Below the pieces are notes generated by a model that was not told the DNA's origin, did no database searches, and saw nothing but the letters and a program-made list of their open reading frames with translations. The translations under genes were made by a program, and so were the position numbers. DNA of 64,000 nucleotides, taken from contig JADJGJ010000001.1 in the NCBI GenBank assembly GCA_016708105.1, forward strand, positions 2,513,781-2,577,780, in the 5' to 3' direction. Source of the DNA: Crocinitomicaceae bacterium. Lineage in GTDB: Bacteria > Bacteroidota > Bacteroidia > Flavobacteriales_D > Crocinitomicaceae. Below are positions 46,001 through 54,773 of the stretch, piece by piece; within the stretch, counting starts at the first letter, position 1, and each line of letters begins with the position of its first letter.

Positions 46001-49000
46001 GTTGATGTGGTTGGAAGTGGAGCTAATGCAGCACCAGAACAAATTGGACCAACAGCCGTGAATGTAGGAGTCACGTTTGCATTTACTGTGATAGTTAATG
46101 TAGTTGTTGTTGCACACTGACCCGCAGTTGGTGTAAATGTATACGTAGTGGTTGCTGTGTTATTTATAGCTGGTGACCATGTTCCGTTTATACCATTTGT
46201 TGATGTGGTTGGAAGCGGAGCTAATGCAGCGCCAGAGCAAATTGGACTAACAGCCGTGAATGTAGGCGTCACGTTTGCATTTACTGTGATAGTTAATGTA
46301 GTTGTTGTTGCGCACTGACCCGCAGTTGGTGTAAATGTATACGTAGTGGTTGCTGTGTTATTTATAGCTGGTGACCATGTTCCGTTTATACCATTTGTTG
46401 ATGTGGTTGGAAGCGGAGCTAATGCAGCACCAGAACAAATTGGACCAACAGCTGCAAAAGTTGGAGTAGTTGCTGCATTCACGGTGATTGTTTCGGTATC
46501 TGTCAAACCACAAGTTCCTGTATAAGTAATAGTAAAAGTACCAGCACCCGCAGTAGCCGGATTAAATGTTCCAAGCGAAGCATTTGTAATACCAGTACCG
46601 CTCCAAGTTCCACCAGTTTCAGCAGCAACTAAATTAACAGCTGCATCTGTAACACAAAAAGGGCCGGCAGGTGTAATTGTTGGATCACAAGTTGATGAAC
46701 AAGGAGCAACGGTAGATGGATCAAACACAAGGGTTGTTCCGGTTCCGTCTGTAATTTGAACTTGTGTTGCTCCACCAGGTAGGCTTGCATTAGTTCCGGT
46801 TGCAAAATTCACATAGCCCGTTGTAGCTATTGTACAAGGTAATGTTGCACCAGTACAAAATCCAAAGATCACAGTTCCTCCACAGGTTACACAGTCATTA
46901 GATGTGGTTGTAGTAGCTTGCCAGTTAGCCCAGGTGTATGGCCCTGTTCCACCACTTACGGTAAATGTTCCGTTGGTTTCTTCGCAGATTGTAAGAACAG
47001 AACAATCAGACACCGTGATGTCAAATGTATGTGTTCCACAAACCAACGTGTAAGTAATAGTAAAAGTACCCGGACCAGAAACAGCTGGATTAAAAACACC
47101 GGTTGAAGTATTCAACCCTGCAGGGCCGCTCCATGTTCCACCAGGCGTTTCAGGTGTTAACGTGATAGGTGCATCAGTTGTACATAAATCTGCCGGAGGA
47201 CAAACATACGGGTTACAACAAACCATGGTAGTAGGTGCACATGCACCTGCCGTAATTTGTTGAATGTATCCACTGCGTGAACTTGATCCGTCTGTTCCGG
47301 TTGAACCGCTTGCAATAATTTCACCACCTGAACTTACTTGCACATCATACACATTAAACGAGGTTGCATAAGTTGCCAATTGATTCAAGTTTGCATCATA
47401 TTTTATTACCTGATTTTTTGAACCTACATAAACATTTCCACAATCATCTACATCAATTCCACTGTTTTGAACTTGATTTCCTCCTAAAAATATACTTGCC
47501 CATCCGCCGCCTGGAATAGTAGCCGTAGCTACCACAGCACCGGTATTAAAATCTCTTTTGTGTACCTGATTTCCTCTGTTTACATAAACAAAACCATCAT
47601 AATAAGCCAGCGCCTCAATACCAGAATTGTTATATCTCCAGTTTTCGTTTTTATAGTTCATGCCATAACCCGTGCCAATGTGAAAAGGCGTACCTCCAAA
47701 GGTTGGACAAAGTGTTAAATCATCACTTACATAACCAATTGAGTCATGCGTCATCCAATAATATTTTTCGTTTTCACAAGCGACAATTGACCTCACTTCA
47801 TGTGGACCGGGAAAAAGTTGGGAACCGGTCACTTGTACGCTACTGAGTACGTTTCCATTGGACATATCAATATTGTAGATATAAGGTAATGGAGGTAAAA
47901 AACCACCGGTACCACCTACAACTAATTTTGTCTGATCACAGTTGAAAGAAATATTCCATAACTCAGTTGAAGAGAACAAACCGCCGGGGCTAGAATTGTT
48001 CCATACCAATCCACCGGCAGTACTAACTTTTTGAATCATCGCAGTTGATCCGTTGGTCACATAGGAGTTACCTGCATTATCTGTTGCAAAAGTTCCAAGC
48101 CACATCGTGGTATCATAGGGAGTGTTGTATGTCCATTGCAGCGTACCTCCACTGTTGTATTTTAATAACTGAAGAGGCATAACCCCACCTATGATGTACA
48201 CATTTCCTACTGCATCTTTTTCACATTCCCAAACACAATCCCAGTTGGTTGCAAAAGTTGGTGTCTGAGTCCATGGGTCAATTACTAAAGTTTTTGAAGG
48301 ATCATGGTTCTCAACATAAAATGAAATTTCATTGCCATTCACCACATAGTTTGAGTTGAGAATAGTTGATTCAGCGCCTTCATAAAAAGTCACCGGTGCA
48401 TGATCAATTATATCTCCATGTTTTGTTGGCGTATGTACAGTGCCATCAGGTAAAAGTGAAATGTCTTTAGAATATTGCAGACGTACTTGCGAAATATCTC
48501 CACCCGGATGCACAATCACAGAATACTTAATACCTCCTTGAGGGTGAAATTCATATACAACATCAATATTTGGATACAAATTTTTATATATGAGTTTATT
48601 AAAAGCAGACACATTTTCTACGCTCAATACATTTCTGTTTTCATCATAATAAGAATAGCTGTGGTATGCTGTATTTGGATTTTCTGCAATTAATTCAACA
48701 TCCGGATTAGCACCTACCCAAGTAGCGTAAACCAAGTCTCTTTCAAATTCAATTCTATTTCCTGCATTCTCAAAATCTTGCCACTCTTTAAGCGAATTGA
48801 AAGGTTGGGTTTTCCGTTGCTCACGCTCAGCCTTTTCTTGTTCTGATTTTTCAACTTTATGCTTTGATGTCAGTTCAATCGCCAATCCATTTTTTGAGAA
48901 AAAGTAAAATAAATTGGTTTGATCACATGCATACTCCACATCTGAGGCATTACAATAACTTGCAGGCAAATCAAACTGACCTTTGTTTTCAATGAAAGCT

Positions 49001-49107
49001 GCAGTTTTTGAATATTCAATTTGCCATGCATTTGGTGATTGAGCCACTGCAGTGATTGCAAAAAGACAAAACATTAAACATGTTGAAAGACTAATTTTCG
49101 TTTTCAT
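43063..49107 (-). CDS. giant T9SS-exported repeat adhesin with type B sorting domain
   Basis: About 2014 residues. ATG 49107 (MKTKISLSTC) was chosen over 49131 because it starts directly with a signal peptide (CLMFCLFAITAVAQ). Residues about 30-290 resemble the DUF7948-type head (FIENKGQFDLPASYCNAS). Residues about 290-640 form a propeller-like region. The middle is built from alternating Ig-like modules: A, about 75 residues (TITPAGPFC... GGTWSGTGIT... DTETITVNA), and B, about 78 residues (FCVSDPNPTPTISGTPGGTF). A tandem triplicate of 66-residue C modules (about 872-1070) interrupts them. The C-terminus (IPNAFSPDDNGENN, FTIYDRWGEKVF, GVYVYIFEATL) is the gliding-motility-type sorting domain. 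The protein is likely surface-exposed. Confidence 0.93.
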   Translation of the reverse strand: MKTKISLSTCLMFCLFAITAVAQSPNAWQIEYSKTAAFIENKGQFDLPASYCNASDVEYACDQTNLFYFFSKNGLAIELTSKHKVEKSEQEKAEREQRKTQPFNSLKEWQDFENAGNRIEFERDLVYATWVGANPDVELIAENPNTAYHSYSYYDENRNVLSVENVSAFNKLIYKNLYPNIDVVYEFHPQGGIKYSVIVHPGGDISQVRLQYSKDISLLPDGTVHTPTKHGDIIDHAPVTFYEGAESTILNSNYVVNGNEISFYVENHDPSKTLVIDPWTQTPTFATNWDCVWECEKDAVGNVYIIGGVMPLQLLKYNSGGTLQWTYNTPYDTTMWLGTFATDNAGNSYVTNGSTAMIQKVSTAGGLVWNNSSPGGLFSSTELWNISFNCDQTKLVVGGTGGFLPPLPYIYNIDMSNGNVLSSVQVTGSQLFPGPHEVRSIVACENEKYYWMTHDSIGYVSDDLTLCPTFGGTPFHIGTGYGMNYKNENWRYNNSGIEALAYYDGFVYVNRGNQVHKRDFNTGAVVATATIPGGGWASIFLGGNQVQNSGIDVDDCGNVYVGSKNQVIKYDANLNQLATYATSFNVYDVQVSSGGEIIASGSTGTDGSSSRSGYIQQITAGACAPTTMVCCNPYVCPPADLCTTDAPITLTPETPGGTWSGPAGLNTSTGVFNPAVSGPGTFTITYTLVCGTHTFDITVSDCSVLTICEETNGTFTVSGGTGPYTWANWQATTTTSNDCVTCGGTVIFGFCTGATLPCTIATTGYVNFATGTNASLPGGATQVQITDGTGTTLVFDPSTVAPCSSTCDPTITPAGPFCVTDAAVNLVAAETGGTWSGTGITNASLGTFNPATAGAGTFTITYTGTCGLTDTETITVNAATTPTFAAVGPICSGAALAPLPTTSTNGINGTWSPAINNTATTTYTFTPTAGQCATTTTLTITVNANVTPTFTAVSPICSGAALAPLPTTSTNGINGTWSPAINNTATTTYTFTPTAGQCATTTTLTITVNANVTPTFTAVGPICSGAALAPLPTTSTNGITGTWSPAINNTATTTYTFTPTAGQCATTTTLTVTVNAADDASFTYPAGSYCPSDPDPSPTITGLLGGTFSITAPGVINASSGIIDLSASGISSYTVTYTTTGSCPSSETFALSITTSADATITPAGPFCEDDAAVNLTAVDAGGTWSGTGITDATNGTFDPAVAGSGTFTITYTISGACGASDTETITVNALEDATFNYASGSYCVSDPNPTPTISGTPGGTFTISAPGVINASTGQINIAGSGTGTFTITYTTSGTCSATSTATVTITTGADATITPAGPFCSNDPVVNLISVDAGGTWSGTGITDAVNGTFDPAVAGAGTFTITYTISGGCGDTDTETITVNAAGDASFSYSAALYCTTDPNPTPTISGTSGGTFTISAPGVINATTGQIDIASSGTGSFTITYNTGGACAATSTQNITITSGANATITPAGPFCANAAAVNLVAVDPGGTWSGTGITDAVNGTFDPATAGPGTHTITYTISGSCGAADTETITVNAVDNASFSYTGSPFCVSGVDPLATVTGTPGGTFTITAPGVINVSNGTIDLSASGAGTFTITYNTGGTCPASSTASVTIISTANTTITAAGPFCEDDPSTTLVAATPGGTWSGPGITNAATGQFDPGVAGAGTHTITYTISGSCGGSSTTTIVVNPFESATISYAASSFCSSDADPFPTIMGTIGGTFTIDNGGVINSTTGIIDISASGTGTFTVTYTTGGVCFDVSTFNITISPSLTASVVDAGPFCLGDAEVTLNGSPGGGTWSGDGIIDTSLGIFNPDSAGAGTHEIIYTLAGTCGDEDTIEILVSGPPSAWVSNDTTIFIGDEAQLFAGGGTSYFWYEDQDISCTDCQNPEVDPLNTTTYCAIVYNSYGCADTACVTITVDQNCGDVFIPNAFSPDDNGENNMECVYGRCIATMTFTIYDRWGEKVFVTESQDVCWDGMYKGKPMNTGVYVYIFEATLLTGEVVEKKGNITLVR
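45897..46490 (-). repeat. 198-bp tandem triplicate inside the adhesin gene
   Basis: Three copies spaced exactly 198 bp apart (anchor GTTGCACACT/GTTGCGCACT at 45911, 46109, 46307) encode near-identical 66-residue modules (VGPICSGAALAPLPTTSTNG). They differ at only a few positions, so the triplication looks recent compared with the surrounding diverged A and B modules. Confidence 0.85.
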
Positions 49108-49347
49108 CAGGATATAATTTGAGTAATGCAAATGTATCTTGTGTGTTAAGGCGCTTCAATGGTGTTTACCCCTCATAAATCAAGCATTCGCTGTTAGATA
49201 TCAAACAATACGCCTCATGATTTGATTATTTTTAACAGAAATTACGCGTTAAACGTTTGATGCATTCAAAGTATAATTTGCTGAATAGATCTATTTTTTA
49301 TCCTATTTATTAAAGCTAATAATGTACTAAACAACCGGAATTTAAAA

Positions 49348-49379
49348 TTTGAGAACCAAGGTAATTTAAATTAACTTCG
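49348..49379 (+). promoter_or_regulatory. promoter of the lipoprotein gene at 49397
   Basis: TTTG (49348-49351), a 20-nt spacer and TAACTTCG (49372-49379, one mismatch to TAnnTTTG) form a near-consensus Bacteroidota promoter, with the ATG 17 nt after the -7 element. Confidence 0.5.
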
Positions 49380-49396
49380 TCATTCAAATACTCATT

Positions 49397-49816
49397 ATGA
49401 AAGCCGGACTTTTTTTGCTGTTCAATACACTATTGCTCATTAGTTGCAAGGAGCTTGACATTACCAAGTATGAATATAGATCAACCACAATGACCGGGCG
49501 CACGGTAGTTTCCATTACGCAAGATTCAACCATCATCAGTTTTACCGGCCGAGGAGAACCCACACGCACAGCAAGAGGCACCAGTAGCACTGAATGGGCA
49601 TCACTAGCCAAAGCCATGGAAGGTGTAGACTTATCAAAAATTGCCAGCCTTGAAGCGCCAAGCAATAAACGCGCAACCGATGCTGCCCCGTTCGGCAGTA
49701 TTGAAATTACAAGTAAAGATACCGTCTATACATCTGCGAGTTTTGATGGTAAAAATCCTCATGAAATGCTGATGCCACTCATGAACGAAATTGTAAAAAT
49801 CTGGGAGAAAAAATAA
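49397..49816 (+). CDS. lipoprotein, unknown function
   Basis: A 139-residue protein with a signal and lipobox (LLFNTLLLISC, Cys17). The mature part is short and beta-rich: YEYRSTTMTGRTVVSIT, then DSTIISFTGRGE, and SIEITSKDTVYTSASFDG towards the C-terminus. It resembles small Bacteroidota lipoproteins of unknown role. It is divergent from the giant adhesin gene and followed by dnaG in the same orientation, with a separate promoter before dnaG. Confidence 0.7.
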   Translation: MKAGLFLLFNTLLLISCKELDITKYEYRSTTMTGRTVVSITQDSTIISFTGRGEPTRTARGTSSTEWASLAKAMEGVDLSKIASLEAPSNKRATDAAPFGSIEITSKDTVYTSASFDGKNPHEMLMPLMNEIVKIWEKK

Positions 49817-49898
49817 ATTCTCCTTTCCCTTTCAACACGCCAAAGTCATTGTTCACAACCCACTTTAAAAGCAAGAGATTGGTTTAATTTCTCTTTCT

Positions 49899-49906
49899 TA
49901 CCTTTG
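49899..49906 (+). promoter_or_regulatory. -7 promoter element of dnaG, very close to the start codon
   Basis: TACCTTTG matches TAnnTTTG exactly and ends 6 nt before ATG 49913. A transcript starting about 7 nt after the element would begin at or near the start codon, so the mRNA may be nearly leaderless. Confidence 0.45.
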
Positions 49907-49912
49907 TTAGGC

Positions 49913-51880
49913 ATGATACCAAAACAAACCATTGATGAAATTTTTCAGGCTGCCCGTGTGGAAGAAGTCATTGGTGATTTTGTGCATTTGAAAAAAGCCG
50001 GATCCAACTTCAAAGCAAAAAGTCCTTTTGTTGATGAAAAAACGCCGTCCTTCATGGTGTCGCCTTCAAAACAAATATGGAAGTGTTTTAGCTCAGGCAA
50101 GGGGGGCAATGTGGTTCAGTTTCTAATGGAACATGAACATTTCAATTATGTTGAAGCACTGCGATGGCTTGCTAATAAATATCAGATTCAGATAAAAGAA
50201 GAACGAGAACAGACCGAGGAAGAATTGGCTGCCATTTCAATTCGTGAAAATCTTTCTATCATCAATGAATTTGCAAAAAACAATTTTGTTGAAAATCTTC
50301 ATCAGCACGAACAAGGCAGGGCAATTGGTTTATCTTATTTCAGAGAAAGAGGATTCAGAGATGATATCATTGCAAAATTTCAACTTGGATATTGCCTGGA
50401 TGAACATGATGCATTTACAAAAAAAGCCATAGGACGCGGATACAAATTAGAATATCTTGTCAAAGCAGGATTGACAAAATCAAAAGATGAAAGAAACTTT
50501 GATTTTTTCAGAGGCAGGGTGATGTTCCCAATACACAGTGTTGCCGGTAAAGTGCTTGGTTTTGGAGGGCGCACGCTAAAATCTGATAAATCAGTTGCAA
50601 AATATTTTAACTCACCTGAATCAGAACTATACAACAAGAGCAAAATTCTATACGGATTGTATTTTGCAAAAAACAGCATGATTAAACATGATCGCTGTTT
50701 TCTGGTTGAAGGGTATACTGATGTTATTTCTTTACATCAATCAGGACTTGAAAATGTTGTAGCTTCATCAGGTACTGCTCTTACTCATGATCAAATAAAA
50801 CTCATCAAGCGATACACCGATAACATTACCATTTTATATGATGGTGACGCTGCCGGAATACGCGCTTCATTCAGAGGTATTGACATGATACTTGAAGAAG
50901 GACTCAATGTGAAAGTGGTACTTTTTCCTGATGGTGATGACCCTGACTCATTTGCAAAAAAACATTCTTACTCTGAAATTGAATCATACATTGAAAGCAA
51001 TTCAAAAGATTTTGTTGTTTTCAAATCAGATATTTTACTGAAAGATGCGGCCGGAGATCCGGTTAAAAAAGCGGCGATGATCAGAGATATCATCACCTCT
51101 ATTGCCGCAATACCTGATGCAATTAAACGTCAGGTATATTTACGTGAATGTGCCTCTATGTTTGGAATGGAAGAACAAGTGCTCATCACTGAAATTACCA
51201 AAATCAGAAGAAATAAATCATCTGAGAATAAACCGGATGATCAATATGTGCAGTACGATATTCCAATTGAAACGCCTGATCAAAAGGTATCCATTAGTCA
51301 GGAAGATTTGCTTTTCTACCAAGAATATGATGTCATTCGCATTTTGCTGAATTATGGAAAAATCAATTTAACTGCCACGCATACTGAACATGATGAAGAC
51401 GGAAATGAGCATGAAGTGCAGAGTTCAACCAGTGTAATTAAATATATTGTTACCGATCTTGATGCAGATGAAATTGAATTTCAGCATCCGGTGATGAAAA
51501 TTATCTATGATGAGTTTCGCTCTTCACTATACGAAGACACCTTGCTTGAGGCATCTTATTTTACCAGACATCCAAATGCAGATGTAGCTAAACTCACGGC
51601 TGATATTATTGCAGCACAATATGAAATAAGTCCAAATTGGAGTGAACAACAAGTGCGCGTTAGCCGTGAGCATGACAAACTTGGTCAGGCTGTTACCAGT
51701 GCAATTTATTCGCTCAAAAACACCATTGTATGCCTTGAAATTAGAAAAATTCAAGATGAGTTAGACCGACTTGATATTGAATCTGAAACGGATAATATGT
51801 TGACCTTACTTGATCAACAAAGAAAATTAGAACAGGTGAAAATATTTTTATCCGCAAAATTGGGACGGATTATAATTTGA
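49913..51880 (+). CDS. dnaG: DNA primase with degenerate zinc-ribbon
   Basis: About 655 residues from ATG 49913 (the alternative TTG 49904 lies inside a promoter-like element). Domain order is zinc-binding-like N-terminus (about 1-100), TOPRIM RNA polymerase domain (VEGYTDVISLHQSGLENVVA, ILYDGDAAGIRAS, PDGDDPDSFAKK) and a C-terminal helicase-interaction region. It makes RNA primers at replication forks. The usual CPFH...CFGCGKGG zinc ligands read SPFV and CFSSGKGG, so three of the four are replaced. Other Bacteroidota primases share this loss, so the enzyme is probably still active. Confidence 0.94.
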   Translation: MIPKQTIDEIFQAARVEEVIGDFVHLKKAGSNFKAKSPFVDEKTPSFMVSPSKQIWKCFSSGKGGNVVQFLMEHEHFNYVEALRWLANKYQIQIKEEREQTEEELAAISIRENLSIINEFAKNNFVENLHQHEQGRAIGLSYFRERGFRDDIIAKFQLGYCLDEHDAFTKKAIGRGYKLEYLVKAGLTKSKDERNFDFFRGRVMFPIHSVAGKVLGFGGRTLKSDKSVAKYFNSPESELYNKSKILYGLYFAKNSMIKHDRCFLVEGYTDVISLHQSGLENVVASSGTALTHDQIKLIKRYTDNITILYDGDAAGIRASFRGIDMILEEGLNVKVVLFPDGDDPDSFAKKHSYSEIESYIESNSKDFVVFKSDILLKDAAGDPVKKAAMIRDIITSIAAIPDAIKRQVYLRECASMFGMEEQVLITEITKIRRNKSSENKPDDQYVQYDIPIETPDQKVSISQEDLLFYQEYDVIRILLNYGKINLTATHTEHDEDGNEHEVQSSTSVIKYIVTDLDADEIEFQHPVMKIIYDEFRSSLYEDTLLEASYFTRHPNADVAKLTADIIAAQYEISPNWSEQQVRVSREHDKLGQAVTSAIYSLKNTIVCLEIRKIQDELDRLDIESETDNMLTLLDQQRKLEQVKIFLSAKLGRIII

Positions 51881-51887
51881 GATTGTC

Positions 51888-53009
51888 ATGTTTGATTTTT
51901 TAACTTACGCACTTATACAACAAGGAGAATTTGCTTTGACAATTTTCAATCTGGTAGTATTTGTTGCCTTATATCTCTGTGGTAAATTATTCGTCCGTTT
52001 CATCAAACGATATTTCAATGAAAAGAAATTAACAGATAAACAAGTAACCATTGAAGGGCGTGAAATTGCCATTTGGAAACTCACTAAACAAATTATCTGG
52101 ATTGTCATTGTGTTGATTGGTTACCAGAGTTTGAGACTTAACAATACTTCTTTAGATATTCAAGACATTCTTCAATTTGAATTTTTCAGATTTGACACCT
52201 TTCACATTGCAGTTTACCACTTTTTTGTGATTGTCATAGTGGTTGTATTTGCCCGTTTGGCATTGAGTGCAATCAAAGTTTGGTTGCTCAGAGCAGCAAA
52301 TAAAAAACAAGGACTTGATCACGGTACGCAATATGTTTACGTTAAAATTTCACAGTACATTGTTTTCTCGATTGCATCACTGATTATTTTGCGCAGCCTG
52401 GGAATGAATCTCACCTTGTTTTTAGGTGCAACCGCATTTTTATTAGTTGGAGTTGGTTTGGGGTTACAGCATATTTTCAGCATGTATTTTTCAGGGCTTT
52501 TTCTTCTTCTTGAGAGATCAGTGAAAGTAGGTGACATTGTAGAAATTCCAAATCTTGTGAACGATAATGTTGTGGTGGCAAAAATCATTGAAATCAATTT
52601 GCGTACATCAAAAATTGAGACGCGTGATGGTATGATATTGATTGTACCCAACAACAAACTCACCCATGAAACGGTGAACAACTGGACTTATGGAAGTCAT
52701 CTGACTCGCTTTACCATTCCGGTTACGGTGGCTTATGGCTCAGATCTAGAACTGGTAAAAGAAATTCTGATTCGCTGCGCGCAGGCTCATCCACATGTCA
52801 CTGATCAAAAAGAAATCAAAGTACGCTGTCTAAATTTTGGTGATCATGGCATTGAGTTAGATGTAGTTTTTTGGGCTGAACAAAATTTTTACATTGAGAT
52901 TCATAAAAGTGATATTCGTTTTGCCATTGAACGTGAATTTAGAAAATATCAAATTGTAATTCCGTATAAACAATTGGTGATTCATCAAGCTAACAGCGGG
53001 GGTATTTGA
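51888..53009 (+). CDS. MscS-family mechanosensitive ion channel
   Basis: A 373-residue membrane protein with about four transmembrane helices (first at about 15-37) and the MscS pore/beta core: LFLGATAFLLVGVGLGLQHI (pore helix), then VGDIVEIPN and LIVPNNKLTHETVNNWTYGS. The C-terminal alpha/beta domain ends the protein. Such channels open under membrane tension to release solutes on osmotic downshock. The gene begins 7 nt after dnaG stops and may share its transcript. Confidence 0.92.
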   Translation: MFDFLTYALIQQGEFALTIFNLVVFVALYLCGKLFVRFIKRYFNEKKLTDKQVTIEGREIAIWKLTKQIIWIVIVLIGYQSLRLNNTSLDIQDILQFEFFRFDTFHIAVYHFFVIVIVVVFARLALSAIKVWLLRAANKKQGLDHGTQYVYVKISQYIVFSIASLIILRSLGMNLTLFLGATAFLLVGVGLGLQHIFSMYFSGLFLLLERSVKVGDIVEIPNLVNDNVVVAKIIEINLRTSKIETRDGMILIVPNNKLTHETVNNWTYGSHLTRFTIPVTVAYGSDLELVKEILIRCAQAHPHVTDQKEIKVRCLNFGDHGIELDVVFWAEQNFYIEIHKSDIRFAIEREFRKYQIVIPYKQLVIHQANSGGI

Positions 53010-53187
53010 TGCGGATACATATCCGCTAAATTGGGAGTTAGTGAAGGCCCATATCCTTCGCAGCATATTACATGTGATGCGCAGCAGGGGAATCAGACAT
53101 GTAAGTTAAAGAATCTATGTGCAGCATACCAAAATTGAGATGCAGTTAAATTTGCGTAATTTTGTATCAGCCTTTGATATCAAGCTT

Positions 53188-53646
53188 ATGAATAAAATAA
53201 TTTATATTCTTACTGTACTACTCTGTTTGTTGGTTGCCTGCGGAGAAAAAGGTAATAGTCAATCAGACAATGAAAACCAAACCATTGACTCATCTTTTTG
53301 TGATTGTGCTGAACTGACATTTGACACACCGTACAATCATTTCTGGCGCTTTGAAAGACGAAAAGGCTATTCCGGAAGATGCGAAGAATATTATCCTAAC
53401 GGACAAGTAAAAATTTCAAAAAATTTCTTTAACGGCAAATTGCATGGCAAAATTGTTTCGTTTTATGACAACGGACAAATAGAAGATGAAAAACAATTTG
53501 ACATGAATTTTCAAACCGGAGAACAAATCACCTATTCAAAAAAAGGAGAAGTTATTTTTCACGCACTGTACTCAAGAGGACAACAAACAAAAGTGCTGGT
53601 ATCACGCAGCGACATTGAAAAAGTTGATCCCTGGGATAAAAATTAA
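53188..53646 (+). CDS. MORN_2-repeat lipoprotein
   Basis: About 152 residues from ATG 53188; an upstream in-frame ATG at 53119 precedes a stretch without signal-peptide character. The signal and lipobox (YILTVLLCLLVAC) precede a short linker and two to three MORN_2 repeats (EYYPNGQVKISKNFFNGKLH, FYDNGQIEDEKQFD, TYSKKGEVIFHALYSRG). It resembles the exported 17-repeat protein at 35588 in repeat type but is much shorter and lipid-anchored. Function unknown. Confidence 0.78.
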   Translation: MNKIIYILTVLLCLLVACGEKGNSQSDNENQTIDSSFCDCAELTFDTPYNHFWRFERRKGYSGRCEEYYPNGQVKISKNFFNGKLHGKIVSFYDNGQIEDEKQFDMNFQTGEQITYSKKGEVIFHALYSRGQQTKVLVSRSDIEKVDPWDKN

Positions 53647-53650
53647 TTTA

Positions 53651-54483
53651 TCAAAATAATTGCACACCCATCAAACAAATATCATCTGTTTGATCAAAAC
53701 CTTTTTTCCATCTTCTATACTCTTCAGTAAGAATCATTTTTTGTTCTGACCCGGTACGTTGTGAAACTGATTTCAATAAGGTGTGAAGTCGGCTGCTGCC
53801 AAATTTTTTTCCGCCTGTGCGCAGAGAATTTCCACCAAACTGATCCTGAAATCCATCAGAACCAAGATATATCCATGCTCCGGGTTCAATGATGATACTG
53901 TGCTCTTCAAAACTTCTGTAATTCTCCAATTGCCAACCTCCTAATGGATAACGGTTACCGTTCAGTACATAACTGCTTTTGTCCTGAATTACCAATAGTT
54001 TTCGATTAGCACCACAATACGTGAGTTCTTTTGTTTCAGGATTGTAAGCGCAAAATGAAATATCAATCCAATCATTCGTTGTGTGAACAGCGCCGTCAAA
54101 ATCAAATGATTCAATGAATTTATAATCTACTTTTTTTAAAATTTCTGATGGTGATTCCAGATCTGCATTATACAAAGCATACGACAAGAGGGAATATCCA
54201 AGAATAGATAACATAGCTGCCGGCACACCATGTCCCGTACAGTCAGCGCAGGCAAAAAATAATTTTCCGTTTTTTCACCAATCCAGTAAAAATCACCGCT
54301 GACATGATTGCGCGGTTCGTACATCAAAAAACTGTCCGAAAAAATTCGGCTGAAATGACGATCACGGGGCATTAATCCTCTTTGTAAAATACCCGCATAA
54401 TGCAATTCATCATGATGTTCTTTAACGGCTATTTCATTGTTCCTAATCGTTCGCAATAATTCTTTTACATCTTTCATACTCAT
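53651..54483 (-). pseudogene. SpoIIE/PP2C-type phosphatase, frameshifted
   Basis: The phosphatase is split into two overlapping frames. The N-terminal piece (from 54483) includes HYAGILQRGLMPRDRHF and VSGDFYWIGEK (first metal Asp). The C-terminal piece (to 53651) includes AAMLSILGYSLLSYAL, YLGSDGFQDQFGG and QTDDICLMGV. Restoring one A to the coding-strand A run (plus 54270-54275) rejoins them through FFACADCTGHGVPAAM. It has no sensor domain. Either it is a recent pseudogene or the assembly is missing a base. A related intact gene is at 62415. Confidence 0.85.
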
Positions 54484-54726
54484 ACCATCTCAATTTGTGT
54501 GATTTGCTTCAAGGCAATTTCTGCTTAAAAAAAGTCTGTTTTATCTAATACAAAGAGACAAGAATCATGTATGTTGAATATTAAAATGATCAGAAGAATT
54601 GGTTAAATAATCAGACAAAATAATTCATCTTGCAAACGTTTAATTCAAGAATATAGGAAGTTTCAAAATTCATCTGAAAAAATAAATTCCTCTACAGGTG
54701 ATAGTTGGTAAGTTCTGACTAGCACA

Positions 54727-54757
54727 TTTAAAAGCTGGTCATGAATAATTAATTTTG
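54727..54757 (+). promoter_or_regulatory. promoter of murB
   Basis: TTTA (54727-54730), a 19-nt spacer and a perfect TAATTTTG (54750-54757) fit the Bacteroidota promoter pattern with one mismatch, 16 nt before the murB ATG. Confidence 0.55.
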
Positions 54758-54773
54758 AATATAAAATAACAAG

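Noticed and set aside
43063..47106. Several plus-strand ORFs (for example 44675-45013, 45020-45382) within the adhesin gene
   Set aside because: They are antisense shadows created by the Thr/Gly/Pro-rich repeats; no start context or family match.
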